Shown: positions 8,146 through 16,714, numbered from the stretch's first letter. The stretch is DNA of 64,000 nucleotides from Hymenobacter sp. YC55 (GCF_029433095.1 NZ_JARNTX010000002.1:310001-374000); one strand, 5' to 3'. Notes: generated from the sequence alone by a model not told the origin. Numbers and translations are program-made.

Positions 8146-9834
8146 ATGAAACTGAAATTCCTTGCCTTCCTGCTGCTTTTCCTGCCTCAACTCCTGCAAG
8201 CACAAAAAGCGGCGTTGCCCGATTCAGAACTGACAACTCTTATCGATAGTGCTGGGATACCGGGCTTGTCGGTGGCCGTTATCAACCAAAAAGGCGTGGT
8301 CTGGTCCAAGGGCGTCGGGGTGCGGGAAGCTGGAAAGCCGGAGCGCGTTGATGAGAATACTGTTTTCTCGGCGGCCTCGCTCAGCAAGTGCCTGTTTGCT
8401 TATCTGGTGCTGAAGCTGGCTGACGAAGGCAAAATCAACCTTGACAAGCCCCTGTATCAGTACGTACCATTTCGGGCCATCGAGCACGACGAACGGCACA
8501 AACGCATTACGGCGCGAATGGTGTTGAGCCACCAAACCGGCCTGCCCAATTGGCGCAGCGGACAACTTAATTTTCTCTTCGACCCTGGCACCCGGTTTGG
8601 CTACTCGGGCGAAGGCTTTGTGTACTTGCAAGGCGTGGTGACAACCATCACAGGCAAAGAGCTGGACGAACTGGCGCAACAATACGTGTTTCGCCCCTTG
8701 GGTATGAGCCGCAGCAGCTACCGCTGGCAACCGGCATTTGAGGCCAACCACGCTACGCCGCACAACCGCTTTGGTCAACCAACCGCCCTCAGTCGATACA
8801 GCGAATCCAACGCGGCCTTTTCGCTTATGACTACGGCCGCCGACTACGGACGGTTTATGGTGGCCCTGCTTACCGGCCAAGGCCTGAAACCCGCCACTGC
8901 GCAGGCTATCTTCCGCCCTCTATCTACTCCCAAACGCACTCTCGACGACACCCTTCAGGCCTCGCCCACCATCCGGTGGGGACTAGGTATTGGGCTGGCG
9001 CAACAAGCCGGCAACGAAGGGTTCTGGCACTGGGGCGACAACGGCGACTTTCGTTGTTTCGTCTACGTATCGCGGGCCCGCAAAGAGGGCGTGGTGTACT
9101 TCACCAACAGCCGCAATGGCCTAAGCATCGTATCAGACGTGCCAAGCCGGGCGTTGGGGCTGCCAGTGCGCGATATAGCAGATTTCCTCTACTACGAGCC
9201 CTATCGGAGTCCGTTCGTTCAGGTTAGCCGCACTCTTCTGAAACAAGGCGTTATAGCCTCAGCGAAGCCTTTTCTAGATACCAAGGCCAGTGGCAGTACC
9301 CGACTCGGCACGGCCCAATTGTCGGAAGAAGATCTGCTTCGAATGGCCGATGAGCTAAGCAATACCCCGCAAATTGCCCAGGCAGTTGAACTGCTGGAAC
9401 TAGGTAGCACGTACTACCCGCAGTCGGCTGATATGGTGAAAGCTAATGCCTTCGCACGCCTAAAACAGAACGACCGTCTTAAGGCCAAAACTGCTTTAAG
9501 CCGCTATGTAGCCATGAAACCCGACGACCAAGCTGCCCAACATATTCTTACCCAACTTACCGAACCCACCAAAGGCAACGTAACGCTCCGGCTGCCTGGC
9601 TTCCCAACGGCCCGCCTGATTACACTGGCTGGCAACTTCAACAACTGGCAGCCCCTGCACACCTTGTTTCTAAAAGAAGGCAACGAGTGGCGCTGCACTT
9701 TGCAATTGCCCAAAGGCACCTACCACTACAAGATTGTGGTGGATGGCAACTGGCAAACCGACCCCGCCAATCCCAACACTCAAGACGACGGCAAAGGAAA
9801 TATCAACTCTATTCTGACGGTAGCCAATAAGTAA
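8146..9834 (+). CDS. Secreted serine hydrolase (class C beta-lactamase family) with CBM48-like C-terminal domain
   Basis: A 562-residue protein starting with a signal peptide (residues 1-20, ending LLQAQ). The beta-lactamase/penicillin-binding-type domain has the catalytic SxxK as S78-L-S-K81 and a YSG at about 153 in the place of YxN; a HWGDNGDF segment stands where the HxG/KTG strand is expected. After about residue 360 comes a helical, TPR-like stretch. The last ~85 residues (ITLAGNFNNWQP, YHYKIVVDGNW, TDPANP) form an AMPK/CBM48-type immunoglobulin-like domain, known to bind glycogen-type glucans. This suggests a periplasmic or outer esterase/amidase directed to carbohydrate, an inference. 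It sits inside the ATPase-remnant array, between cassette 4 and a decayed fifth unit. Confidence 0.85.
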   Translation: MKLKFLAFLLLFLPQLLQAQKAALPDSELTTLIDSAGIPGLSVAVINQKGVVWSKGVGVREAGKPERVDENTVFSAASLSKCLFAYLVLKLADEGKINLDKPLYQYVPFRAIEHDERHKRITARMVLSHQTGLPNWRSGQLNFLFDPGTRFGYSGEGFVYLQGVVTTITGKELDELAQQYVFRPLGMSRSSYRWQPAFEANHATPHNRFGQPTALSRYSESNAAFSLMTTAADYGRFMVALLTGQGLKPATAQAIFRPLSTPKRTLDDTLQASPTIRWGLGIGLAQQAGNEGFWHWGDNGDFRCFVYVSRARKEGVVYFTNSRNGLSIVSDVPSRALGLPVRDIADFLYYEPYRSPFVQVSRTLLKQGVIASAKPFLDTKASGSTRLGTAQLSEEDLLRMADELSNTPQIAQAVELLELGSTYYPQSADMVKANAFARLKQNDRLKAKTALSRYVAMKPDDQAAQHILTQLTEPTKGNVTLRLPGFPTARLITLAGNFNNWQPLHTLFLKEGNEWRCTLQLPKGTYHYKIVVDGNWQTDPANPNTQDDGKGNINSILTVANK

Positions 9835-9903
9835 ACAAGCCAATAACCCCAGCGCAAACGAACCTTGTTCCCCGCAACCAATACAGGCTGCGCAATAAGC
9901 AAG

Positions 9904-9957
9904 CCTTCCGCGACAACTTGCGCAAGCTAGGCGCCAGCCGCGTGCTACCGAGAGTAA
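9904..9957 (+). repeat. ATPase 3'-end remnant, copy C (internally deleted)
   Basis: Begins at the same TTCCGC point as copies A and B (reads FRDNLR then LGA), then jumps to the last codons of the ATPase end (CGCGTGCTACCGAGAGTAA against CGGGAAGTGCTGAAACGAGAGTAA). About 60 bases are missing in between. It shows that the array once reached past the serine hydrolase gene. Confidence 0.65.
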
Positions 9958-9979
9958 GTGAATACCCAAGCTTCTACCT

Positions 9980-10134
9980 ATGGGTGAGCACGAAATCTAT
10001 CTGACTTTCGGTGTCGCCGCCGGGACATACTGCTTTTTCTGCCTATCGAGGATTGGTTTGTCACTGGGATGATGCTTAGTGCCGCTGGGGTTGTAAGCAG
10101 TGTTCTGATGTACCTTGCTTGTGTTAGGAGCTGA
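9980..10134 (+). pseudogene. Vestigial DUF3592-like gene (cassette 5)
   Basis: Starts with ATG 22 bases after remnant copy C. The first frame reads 30 codons with a membrane-like piece (LTFGVAAGTYCFFCLSR). A shifted frame then carries DWFVTGMMLSAAGVVSSV, like the C-terminal membrane segment of cassettes 1 and 3. The whole soluble domain is missing. It is best read as a heavily deleted DUF3592-like gene. Confidence 0.45.
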
Positions 10135-10143
10135 CTAACAAGA

Positions 10144-10173
10144 AAAACGCCCCGGCAACTGCTGGGGCGTTTT
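10144..10173. terminator. Terminator of the SDR gene
   Basis: AAAACGCCCC and GGGGCGTTTT form a stem with an additional inner pairing. It follows the leftward SDR gene by about 40 bases and has T-runs on both sides, so it can act on either strand. Confidence 0.7.
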
Positions 10174-10215
10174 GCATACTTACTCTTTGCCGTTTCTACG
10201 GCAGAGTTGATATCA

Positions 10216-11223
10216 TTACGGCTGGCCGCCGCCGCCAGTGGCTCCGTAGACCTGACCGGTAGCGTAGCTCGCCATTGGGTCGGCTAGCTGCACGTAGATA
10301 GAGGCTAGCTCGGCTGGCTGTCCTGGCCGCTTCATGGGGGTATCGCCACCGAATTTCTGCAGCTTTTCTTGCGTAGCGCCGCCGCTCACTTGCAGAGGCG
10401 TCCAGATGGGGCCGGGCGCTACACCGTTCACGCGGATGCCTTTTGGGGCAAGCTGCTTGGCCAGGGAGCGGACGTAACTGGTGGTGGCTGCCTTGGTTTG
10501 GGCGTAGTCGTAGAGGTCGGCGGAGGGGTCGGTGGCCTGCTCGGAAGTGGTACCGATGATGGTGGAGCCGGGCTGGAGGTGGGGCAGTGCCGCCTTGATA
10601 ATCCAAAACGGGGCGTAGATGTTGGTTTTCATCGTCGCGTCGAAGTCTTCGCTGGACAGGTCCATGATGGACTGGTGCTGCTGTTGCCGCGCCGCGTTGC
10701 TGACCAGGATGTCTAGGCCGCCGAGCTGGCGCACGGCCTCGTCGACTAGTTTCTTGCAGAAGGCTTCGTCGCGCAGGTCGCCGGGAATGGCTACGGCTTT
10801 TTGGCCGGCGGCCTTGATGAGGGCTACCACTTCTTTGGCATCGGCTTCCTCGGCGGGCAGGTAGTTGATGGCCACGTCGGCGCCTTCGCGGGCGTAGGCA
10901 ATGGCGGCGGCGCGGCCCATGCCGGAGTCGCCACCCGTAATGAGGGCTTTGCGGCCTTTCAGGCGGCCCGAGCCTTTGTAGCTTTTCTCGCCGTGGTCGG
11001 GCAGAGGCTCCATTTTGCTGGCGAGCCCCGGCCAAGGCTGCGACTGACTTTTGAACGGAGGCTTGGGGTAGGCGGTGTTGGGGTCTTTCAAAGGTTCGGC
11101 GGCCGCATCAGCGGCGTTAGTGGCGGCATCGACGGATAGTACGGGGCTTACGGCGGCAACTGCTAAGCTGGCTCCTAAGCCACTAATTATTTGGCGGCGG
11201 CTAAGTGTGGTTTCGTCTTTCAT
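10216..11223 (-). CDS. SDR family oxidoreductase with Tat-type signal
   Basis: A 335-residue short-chain dehydrogenase. The N terminus has a twin-arginine motif (LSRRQIISG, R9-R10) and an alanine-rich hydrophobic stretch, so it is probably exported folded with its cofactor. The Rossmann motif TGGDSGMG, the N-A-A strand (LVSNAAR), the catalytic YxxxK (YAQTK) and the PGPIWTPL segment are all present. The closest group by sequence is the YdaD/YghA 'general stress protein 39' set of NAD(P)-dependent SDRs, whose substrates are uncertain. A proline-rich N-terminal segment (about 45-75) precedes the fold, as in that group. It stands alone between convergent or divergent neighbours. Confidence 0.9.
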   Translation of the reverse strand: MKDETTLSRRQIISGLGASLAVAAVSPVLSVDAATNAADAAAEPLKDPNTAYPKPPFKSQSQPWPGLASKMEPLPDHGEKSYKGSGRLKGRKALITGGDSGMGRAAAIAYAREGADVAINYLPAEEADAKEVVALIKAAGQKAVAIPGDLRDEAFCKKLVDEAVRQLGGLDILVSNAARQQQHQSIMDLSSEDFDATMKTNIYAPFWIIKAALPHLQPGSTIIGTTSEQATDPSADLYDYAQTKAATTSYVRSLAKQLAPKGIRVNGVAPGPIWTPLQVSGGATQEKLQKFGGDTPMKRPGQPAELASIYVQLADPMASYATGQVYGATGGGGQP

Positions 11224-11602
11224 GGGTTGTAAAGGGCGTTTCAGTTTTTATGAAACGAGGCCTTTGCGTTTTAGTTAGCCTAACTCTATAGGAGGATTGC
11301 ACGACGGTTCAGCTAGTGGTAGGACTTTAACTTTCAGGCAATTGAACTGTATAGCTGAGCAAGCTTGACGTATGCCAGACTAGGTTAAGCATATCGTATA
11401 CTCTCCTGACTTTCTTTATTGGCCTTTGTCAAGAAAAGCCCAGAGCCCAATTTTCTGTCCTGCGTAAGTGACCGAACAACCATAGCTCGCAGCCATTTGG
11501 TCTTAGCACCACTGCCCAGAGCGGCGGCTGGTTCTTCCGCGGGTGCGGGACCATAAAAACCCGTAATGTTGATTCTAGAAACCCGTCCCAACTCCCGGTA
11601 GC
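11224..11602. other. Intergenic stretch between divergent genes
   Basis: 379 bases separate the leftward SDR gene and the rightward Gfo/Idh/MocA gene, so both promoters should lie here, but no TAnnTTTG box with a matching -33 element was found on either strand. A 68-codon open frame on the minus strand (11385-11591) has no signal, domain or plausible neighbours and is not called. Confidence 0.5.
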
Positions 11603-12709
11603 ATGACGTTTACATCCCTGCTGTCTATCTGCCTGATGCTGCTAAGCTCAGTTGTCTCTTTCGCGCAAAAAGCTCCCTTGCGTGTGGGAGTGGTCGGCCT
11701 GACCCACACCCACGTACACGGAATATTGAGCCTGAAAAACCGCAACGACATCCAGGTGGTCGGGATAGTGGAGCCGAACCGCGACTTGGCGCAGCGCTAC
11801 GCGCAGCAGCACGGCTACTCCATGAGCATCGTGTTCAATACCATGGACGAAATGATTGCGGCCACCAAGCCCGAGGCCGTTACAGCGTTTGGCACCATTT
11901 ACGAGCATCTGGCGGTGGTGCAAACCTGCGCCCCCAAGGGTATTCATGTGATGGTGGAAAAACCCTTGGCCGTTAGCCTCGACCACGCCCGCAAGATGGA
12001 AGCCCTAGCCAAAAAGCACCACATTCAATTGCTTACCAACTACGAAACCACTTGGTACCCCACCAATCACCAAGCCTACGAGCTGTTGAAAAAAGGTGCC
12101 GTGGGCCAGCTAAGCCAAGTGGTAATTCGGGACGGGCACCGGGGCCCGAAGAAGATAGGCGTCAACGCCGAGTTTCTGGACTGGCTGACTGACCCGGTGC
12201 AGAATGGGGGCGGGGCCCTGATAGATTTCGGCTGCTACGGCGCCAACCTGATGACTTGGCTGCAAGATGGCAAGAAGCCCACCAGCGTAACGGCCGTTAC
12301 GCAACAGTTCCAACCCGAAAACAACCCCAAAGTAGACGACGAAGCCACCATCCTGCTCACCTACGACCACGCCAAAGCCACCATTCAAGCTTCCTGGAAC
12401 TGGCCCATCGGTAGAAAAGACCTAGAAATTTACGGCCAAACTGGCGCCATCTACGCCGACAACAAGTATGATCTGCGCGTGCGCCACGCCGAGGGCTACG
12501 ACCAGTTCCGGGAAGAAGCGCACCGGCTTGAAGAACGCAAAGCCCCCTACGACGACCCGTTTGCCTTACTAGCGGCCGTAATCAGGCAGGAAATAACCCT
12601 CAAGCCGTATGACTTGTCGTCGTTGGAAAACAACATGGTGGTAGTAGAAATTCTGGAAGCCGCCCGCAAGAGCGCCAAAACTCACAAAACCGTTAAGCTT
12701 GATCAGTAA
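11603..12709 (+). CDS. Gfo/Idh/MocA family oxidoreductase
   Basis: A 368-residue NAD(P)-dependent oxidoreductase with a signal peptide (residues 1-21, ending SFAQ), so a periplasmic enzyme. The Rossmann start LRVGVVGLTHTH replaces the usual GxGxxG with a histidine-rich variant seen in some members. The catalytic EKPLAVS motif is at about 119-125, and the C-terminal alpha/beta domain includes GGGALIDFGCYG. Periplasmic members of this family usually act on sugars or cyclitols; the substrate here cannot be told. Transcribed alone and closed by a strong terminator immediately after the stop. Confidence 0.9.
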   Translation: MTFTSLLSICLMLLSSVVSFAQKAPLRVGVVGLTHTHVHGILSLKNRNDIQVVGIVEPNRDLAQRYAQQHGYSMSIVFNTMDEMIAATKPEAVTAFGTIYEHLAVVQTCAPKGIHVMVEKPLAVSLDHARKMEALAKKHHIQLLTNYETTWYPTNHQAYELLKKGAVGQLSQVVIRDGHRGPKKIGVNAEFLDWLTDPVQNGGGALIDFGCYGANLMTWLQDGKKPTSVTAVTQQFQPENNPKVDDEATILLTYDHAKATIQASWNWPIGRKDLEIYGQTGAIYADNKYDLRVRHAEGYDQFREEAHRLEERKAPYDDPFALLAAVIRQEITLKPYDLSSLENNMVVVEILEAARKSAKTHKTVKLDQ

Positions 12710-12758
12710 AGCGCAAGGCCCCGGAAATTCTGAAATTCCCGGGGCCTTGCGCTTTACT
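12708..12758 (+). terminator. Strong terminator after the Gfo/Idh/MocA gene
   Basis: Perfect 17-bp arms (12708-12724 and 12739-12755, AAAGCGCAAGGCCCCGG) overlap the stop codon. The hairpin is symmetric and could work on both strands. Confidence 0.8.
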
Positions 12759-12830
12759 TGTTATAACCCTGGTGAGCTATTCCTTCAGCTAGTGGAGCTG
12801 CTTAAGAAAACCCACTTCGGTTGTTCGCCT

Positions 12831-12915
12831 GTCATCCTGAGCGGAGCGAAGGACCTTGTCACGCCAGAGCAAGCCGTTCTTACGTGACCGTGTCTTTCGC
12901 TCCGCTCAGGATGAC
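12831..12915. repeat. Intergenic palindrome with 20-bp perfect arms
   Basis: GTCATCCTGAGCGGAGCGAA (12831-12850) is repeated as its reverse complement at 12896-12915 with a 45-base loop. Elements of this kind (GTCATCCTGAGC-type ends) are dispersed between genes in Hymenobacter-like genomes, a recollection rather than something shown here. It lies between the convergent ends of the oxidoreductase and TlpA-like genes. Confidence 0.75.
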
Positions 12916-12930
12916 ATTTTTCAGTCAGCT

Positions 12931-14061
12931 TCACTTGATGAGCCGGGCCAGGGTTGCTTGCAGCTCTTCGCCTTTCAGGTTAGCGGCCACGATTTTACCG
13001 GTAGGGTCAATCAGAAAGTTTTGCGGAATGGCTTGCACGTGGTAGCTCCTAGCAACCTCGTTCTCCCAACCACGCAAGTCCGATACCTGCGTCCAAGCCA
13101 ACTTGTCGTCCTGAATGGCTTTCAACCATTTGGCTCGGCCCTTTTCGTCGTCGAGCGACACTCCTAGTACATCGAAGTTCTTACTCTTAAAGGCATTGTA
13201 GACTTTCGTAACGGCGGGGTTTTCCTGACGGCAGGGGCCGCACCAAGAAGCCCAGAAGTCGACCAGCACATACTTGCCACGGTAGTCGGCAAGGGAAACC
13301 ACTTTGCCCTCGGGCGTTTTCTGGCTGAAGTTGGGTGCCTGCACCCCAATGGCCACGTCTTTGAGGTTTTGAACCAGCTTGCCGTATTGAATGCCGGGCG
13401 CGCTGTTTTTGAGCGTTGGACTCAAGGCATTATAAAGTGGTGCGACCTCTGCGTATTGAGGTGGCTCCATCATTCCTAGCTGTGGCAACAGGCTTAGGCT
13501 TACCCAGGAAGTAGGATTGGCTTTAATGAACTCCTTTTGTCGTAAGACGACGTCTTTGAAGGCATTCTGACCTGCTGTGCGTATGCGCTCCTGAAACGCC
13601 GGGGTTTTTCGCTCTGCTTCCGAAGCCTTCCCGTACTCGGCTCCTAAAGCGTTCATCTTATCAGTAATAGGCTTCAGCGAAGCTTGTAGCTTGTTGTAAT
13701 CTGCCGTCAGCTGGGTGCCCGTAAGTTTGGCATTGGGCAGCGAATCGGGGCTGGTCACTACAATGGGCCCCGGTTCCAGAAAGAGGTCAGTTCGGTTCGA
13801 AGAATTGAAAAAATCAAGTGTTGGCTTCCCATTCCGATGTACAATCAAAGTCGCCTGTTTCGGAAAGTCGGTTGTTCCTTTAAACTCGAAAGCGCCGTTT
13901 TTTAGCGCGGTAGAGTCCATTAGCAAGCCGGCACTCGTTAGATAGATTTTAGCGGGGGCACTCTGTTTGCCCATAGTGCCTTTGATGGTATAGGATAGAG
14001 GCGCTTGGGCGTAGGCCAGGCACGGCGCAAACAGCAGTAAACCGAATAAATGCTTTTTCAT
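12931..14061 (-). CDS. TlpA family thiol-disulfide oxidoreductase (DUF4369)
   Basis: A 376-residue periplasmic protein starting at the ATG at 14061 (MKKHLFG), giving a signal peptide ending LAYAQA; the frame is open 39 bases further upstream but that extension lacks signal character. The N-terminal DUF4369-like domain (SYTIKGTMGK, KIYLTS, FEFKGT) is followed by a helical linker and a thioredoxin domain with the redox motif FWASWCGPC at 13231-13262 on the plus strand and the cis-proline segment AIPQNFLID. Bacteroidota proteins of this build reduce or protect extracytoplasmic thiols, for example in cytochrome c maturation or stress; the partner here is unknown. Confidence 0.9.
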   Translation of the reverse strand: MKKHLFGLLLFAPCLAYAQAPLSYTIKGTMGKQSAPAKIYLTSAGLLMDSTALKNGAFEFKGTTDFPKQATLIVHRNGKPTLDFFNSSNRTDLFLEPGPIVVTSPDSLPNAKLTGTQLTADYNKLQASLKPITDKMNALGAEYGKASEAERKTPAFQERIRTAGQNAFKDVVLRQKEFIKANPTSWVSLSLLPQLGMMEPPQYAEVAPLYNALSPTLKNSAPGIQYGKLVQNLKDVAIGVQAPNFSQKTPEGKVVSLADYRGKYVLVDFWASWCGPCRQENPAVTKVYNAFKSKNFDVLGVSLDDEKGRAKWLKAIQDDKLAWTQVSDLRGWENEVARSYHVQAIPQNFLIDPTGKIVAANLKGEELQATLARLIK

Positions 14062-14158
14062 AAGGCGTTGGTAGTGAGTGGAAATAATAACTAACTTCAA
14101 TATAGCGTGCTATAGTATTTGCAGGCACATAAAATTCTGTCCTCAAGCAATTTACTTG

Positions 14159-14689
14159 CTACCGGCTTAGCAGCTCGATATGCGCCAAGTGGTGGCGCCC
14201 GTGCCAGCTGTACTGCACCAGGGCTTGGTCGAGCGTATAGGTTTGCTGATAGAGCGGGTGGTAGAAAGTGCGCTGCCATTGCTCGTCAGTGAGGTGCCAG
14301 AGCAGCGTTACCCAGCGCGAGTGCAAAGCCTCCAGCAGCATCAACGACACCGTAACGGGCGAGGCGTTGATGTCGGGGAGAGCAGCCCAGGCGTTCATGT
14401 CGAACGGCCGGATGGTGGGATTGTCTTCGGTGAGGGCCAGCCGGAAGCGGATGTCGAAGTTCATGTGCACGTCGGCTACGTGGTGCAGCACTTGCCGGCC
14501 CGTCCAGCCGCCGGGACGGTAGGAGTTTTCCAGGCGCACACCTCCGGCTTTGCGAGCCGCTACGGTTAGCTGCCCCGGCAGCGCCGCCAGTTGCTCGATA
14601 TAAACGGCGCGCTCAGCGGGTGTCAACGGGCCTTCGGGCAGCACCGGCCGGCCGATAGGATACTGTAAGTCAACCAGGTTGTTTTCCAT
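14159..14689 (-). CDS. YfiT/DinB family metal-dependent enzyme
   Basis: About 176 residues from ATG at 14689 (MENNLVDLQYPIG); a further ATG three codons upstream is possible. The four-helix DinB_2 fold is indicated by GGWTGRQVLHHVADVHMN and the C-terminal YSWHGRHHLAHI, which together give the three histidines that bind metal (Ni or Zn) in this group. The start LQYPIGRP is typical of YfiT, the Bacillus relative of bacillithiol transferase BstA. The thiol co-substrate, if any, cannot be deduced. The next gene is divergent, so both may share a regulatory interval of about 150 bases. Confidence 0.85.
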   Translation of the reverse strand: MENNLVDLQYPIGRPVLPEGPLTPAERAVYIEQLAALPGQLTVAARKAGGVRLENSYRPGGWTGRQVLHHVADVHMNFDIRFRLALTEDNPTIRPFDMNAWAALPDINASPVTVSLMLLEALHSRWVTLLWHLTDEQWQRTFYHPLYQQTYTLDQALVQYSWHGRHHLAHIELLSR

Positions 14690-14842
14690 AGGCAGCAAAC
14701 ATAAAACAACGCCTGAAGTTGGCCTATTACAGCCGAGCCACCTTTCAGCCTAGAGAGCTTATATCGATTAGGGTCTATGTTTGTCAATAAGTAAACCTCT
14801 ATATTCCAGCGTCCATACTGGTTTATACTTCGGTTGCTTATC

Positions 14843-16714
14843 GTGAAAAAGCTACTTCTGCTTCTGCCGCTGCTATCGGCTCTGGCTAATTTCTCTGTGC
14901 AAGCCCAGCGGGTGTCTCAGCCTGTTACCACCGTAGCCCAACTCACCGATTCCATTCAGCGCATTATGCGCCGGGAGCACATGCCGGGTCTGTTGCTCAC
15001 GCTCGTCGCCCACGACACGGTGCTGTTTGAAGGAGGACTAGGCTACGCCGATCTAGAAAACAAAAAGCCGGTCACGGCGCACACGCTGTTTCGGATAGGC
15101 TCCGTTACCAAAACCTTTGTGGCGGTGGGGCTGCTCCAACTCGTGGAGCAAGGCAAGCTCAGCCTCAACGATGAAGTGCGCAAGCTAGCCCCCGAAATTC
15201 CCATCGACAACCCCTGGGAAGCTACCGACCCGGTGCGGGTGGTGCACGTGCTGGAGCACACCGCCGGCTTCAACGACATGGGCCTCAATCACGTGTATAA
15301 TTCCACAGATACCGACCCGCGTGGCGCGGCGGCTGTGCAAGTATTCAAGCCCGAGCTGCGCTGCCGTTGGCGGCCCGGCGAGCGGATGTCGTACTCCAAC
15401 CCCGGCTACGAAGTGGCGGGCTACCTGCTCGAAAAGCTGAGTGGCCAACCCTACGACCAGTACCTTGCCCAGCACCTGCTGCGCCCCCTGGGCATGCCCG
15501 ACGCCACCGCCGAGCTGCGCCCCGCCGCCAACCCCAAACTGGCCCGCGGCTACTCCTACGACAACGGCCACTACAATCGCCTGCAGCCCCTGCCCATCTA
15601 CGCTGGCCCGGCAGGCTCCATGAGTGCTTCCGCCGCGGACATGACGCGCTGGGTGCAGTTCTTCCTGCACGACTTCCGCGCCCCCAACGGAACCGCCCTG
15701 CTTCAGCCTGCTTCCCTGCGCGAGATGGAAACTTCGCATAGCCCCCTCGGAGCGCGGGCGGGTTTGCCCACCGGCTACGGGCTGGCTAACCAGCTGATGA
15801 ACCGGCGAGGCAATGCTTCGTTCCGGGGGCACGGTGGGGGCATCTACGGGTTCCGTTCCACTTTTGCCTACAACCGAGAGCTAGGCTTGGGCTATGCTCT
15901 TTCCAACAACGGCGAACAAGACACCGGCGCCATCGACAAACTGGTGCGCACGTTTCTGCTGCGCCACTTACCCACGCCGCCTACTCCGCGCCCCGTACCG
16001 CTCGATGTGGCCGCCGTGGCACCTTACCTAGGCCATTACCAAAACGTAGCGCCCCGCAACCAACTCGCCGGCCTCGGCGACTATCTGCTCAGTGACAAGC
16101 AGTTGGTGCAGCGCGGGTCGCTGTTGCTGCTCCAGCCCCTTGCCGGTGCGGCCGATACGCTGCTGCCCACGGGGCCGCTCACGTTTCGCCGCCCCAAGGA
16201 CCTAGTGCCCAGCATCGTGCTTACCCACGACCACGACGGCCGTCGTGCGCTGATTTCCTCGGATGGTTTTTCGCTGGAAGCAGGCTCTTTGTGGTGGCTG
16301 CGGCCGGCGCTGTTTGCCGTTAGCTTGCTGCTGCTTATCACGGGTATTCTGGCGGGGCTGGTGTGGCTAATCTTCGCCTTGCGCCGCAAACTGCCCCGCG
16401 TCCAGGTGCTGCCCCGGCTGCTGCCCCTACTGGCAACCGCGGCTCTTATCACCACCGTGGTTGCTTTTGTCGGCGTGGCTAGCAACATCACCGGGGCCGG
16501 CAGCGTCAACGTAGCGACCGTGCTACTCGGCGTTAGTCCGCTGGCGTTCTGCGTGTTCACCCTCGCGGGTCTGATCCTTACTATTCGTTATTTCCGCCAA
16601 TTTCGGAGCCGCGTGGTGGCTTGGTACCTGCTGTGCACCTACGGCGCCTTGGGCTGGCTGGCCACCGCATTTGCCACCTACGGCTGGATGAGTTTGCAGA
16701 TGTGGGGCGTGTAG
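14843..16714 (+). CDS. Membrane-anchored serine hydrolase (class C beta-lactamase family)
   Basis: About 623 residues. GTG at 14843 is preferred (MKKLLLLLPLLSALANF signal peptide ending VQAQ); TTG at 14834 would add three residues. The hydrolase domain has S87-V-T-K90, YSN at about 179, and a HGGGIYGF strand in the place of the KTG box. After residue ~480 come four predicted membrane helices (AVSLLLLITGILAGLVWL, then three more ending in WMSLQMWGV). Family members are D-amino acid amidases, esterases or peptidases; real beta-lactamase activity should not be assumed. Distinct in tail from the serine hydrolase at 8146. Confidence 0.88.
   Translation: MKKLLLLLPLLSALANFSVQAQRVSQPVTTVAQLTDSIQRIMRREHMPGLLLTLVAHDTVLFEGGLGYADLENKKPVTAHTLFRIGSVTKTFVAVGLLQLVEQGKLSLNDEVRKLAPEIPIDNPWEATDPVRVVHVLEHTAGFNDMGLNHVYNSTDTDPRGAAAVQVFKPELRCRWRPGERMSYSNPGYEVAGYLLEKLSGQPYDQYLAQHLLRPLGMPDATAELRPAANPKLARGYSYDNGHYNRLQPLPIYAGPAGSMSASAADMTRWVQFFLHDFRAPNGTALLQPASLREMETSHSPLGARAGLPTGYGLANQLMNRRGNASFRGHGGGIYGFRSTFAYNRELGLGYALSNNGEQDTGAIDKLVRTFLLRHLPTPPTPRPVPLDVAAVAPYLGHYQNVAPRNQLAGLGDYLLSDKQLVQRGSLLLLQPLAGAADTLLPTGPLTFRRPKDLVPSIVLTHDHDGRRALISSDGFSLEAGSLWWLRPALFAVSLLLLITGILAGLVWLIFALRRKLPRVQVLPRLLPLLATAALITTVVAFVGVASNITGAGSVNVATVLLGVSPLAFCVFTLAGLILTIRYFRQFRSRVVAWYLLCTYGALGWLATAFATYGWMSLQMWGV

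Noticed and set aside
8224..8880. 218-codon frame antisense to the serine hydrolase
   Set aside because: Antisense shadow in a high-GC gene; the plus-strand frame carries signal peptide and SxxK.
10196..11035. 279-codon open frame on the minus strand overlapping the SDR gene
   Set aside because: It is a shadow in another frame of the same strand; its Arg/Pro/His-rich translation has no fold character, while the SDR frame holds all family motifs.
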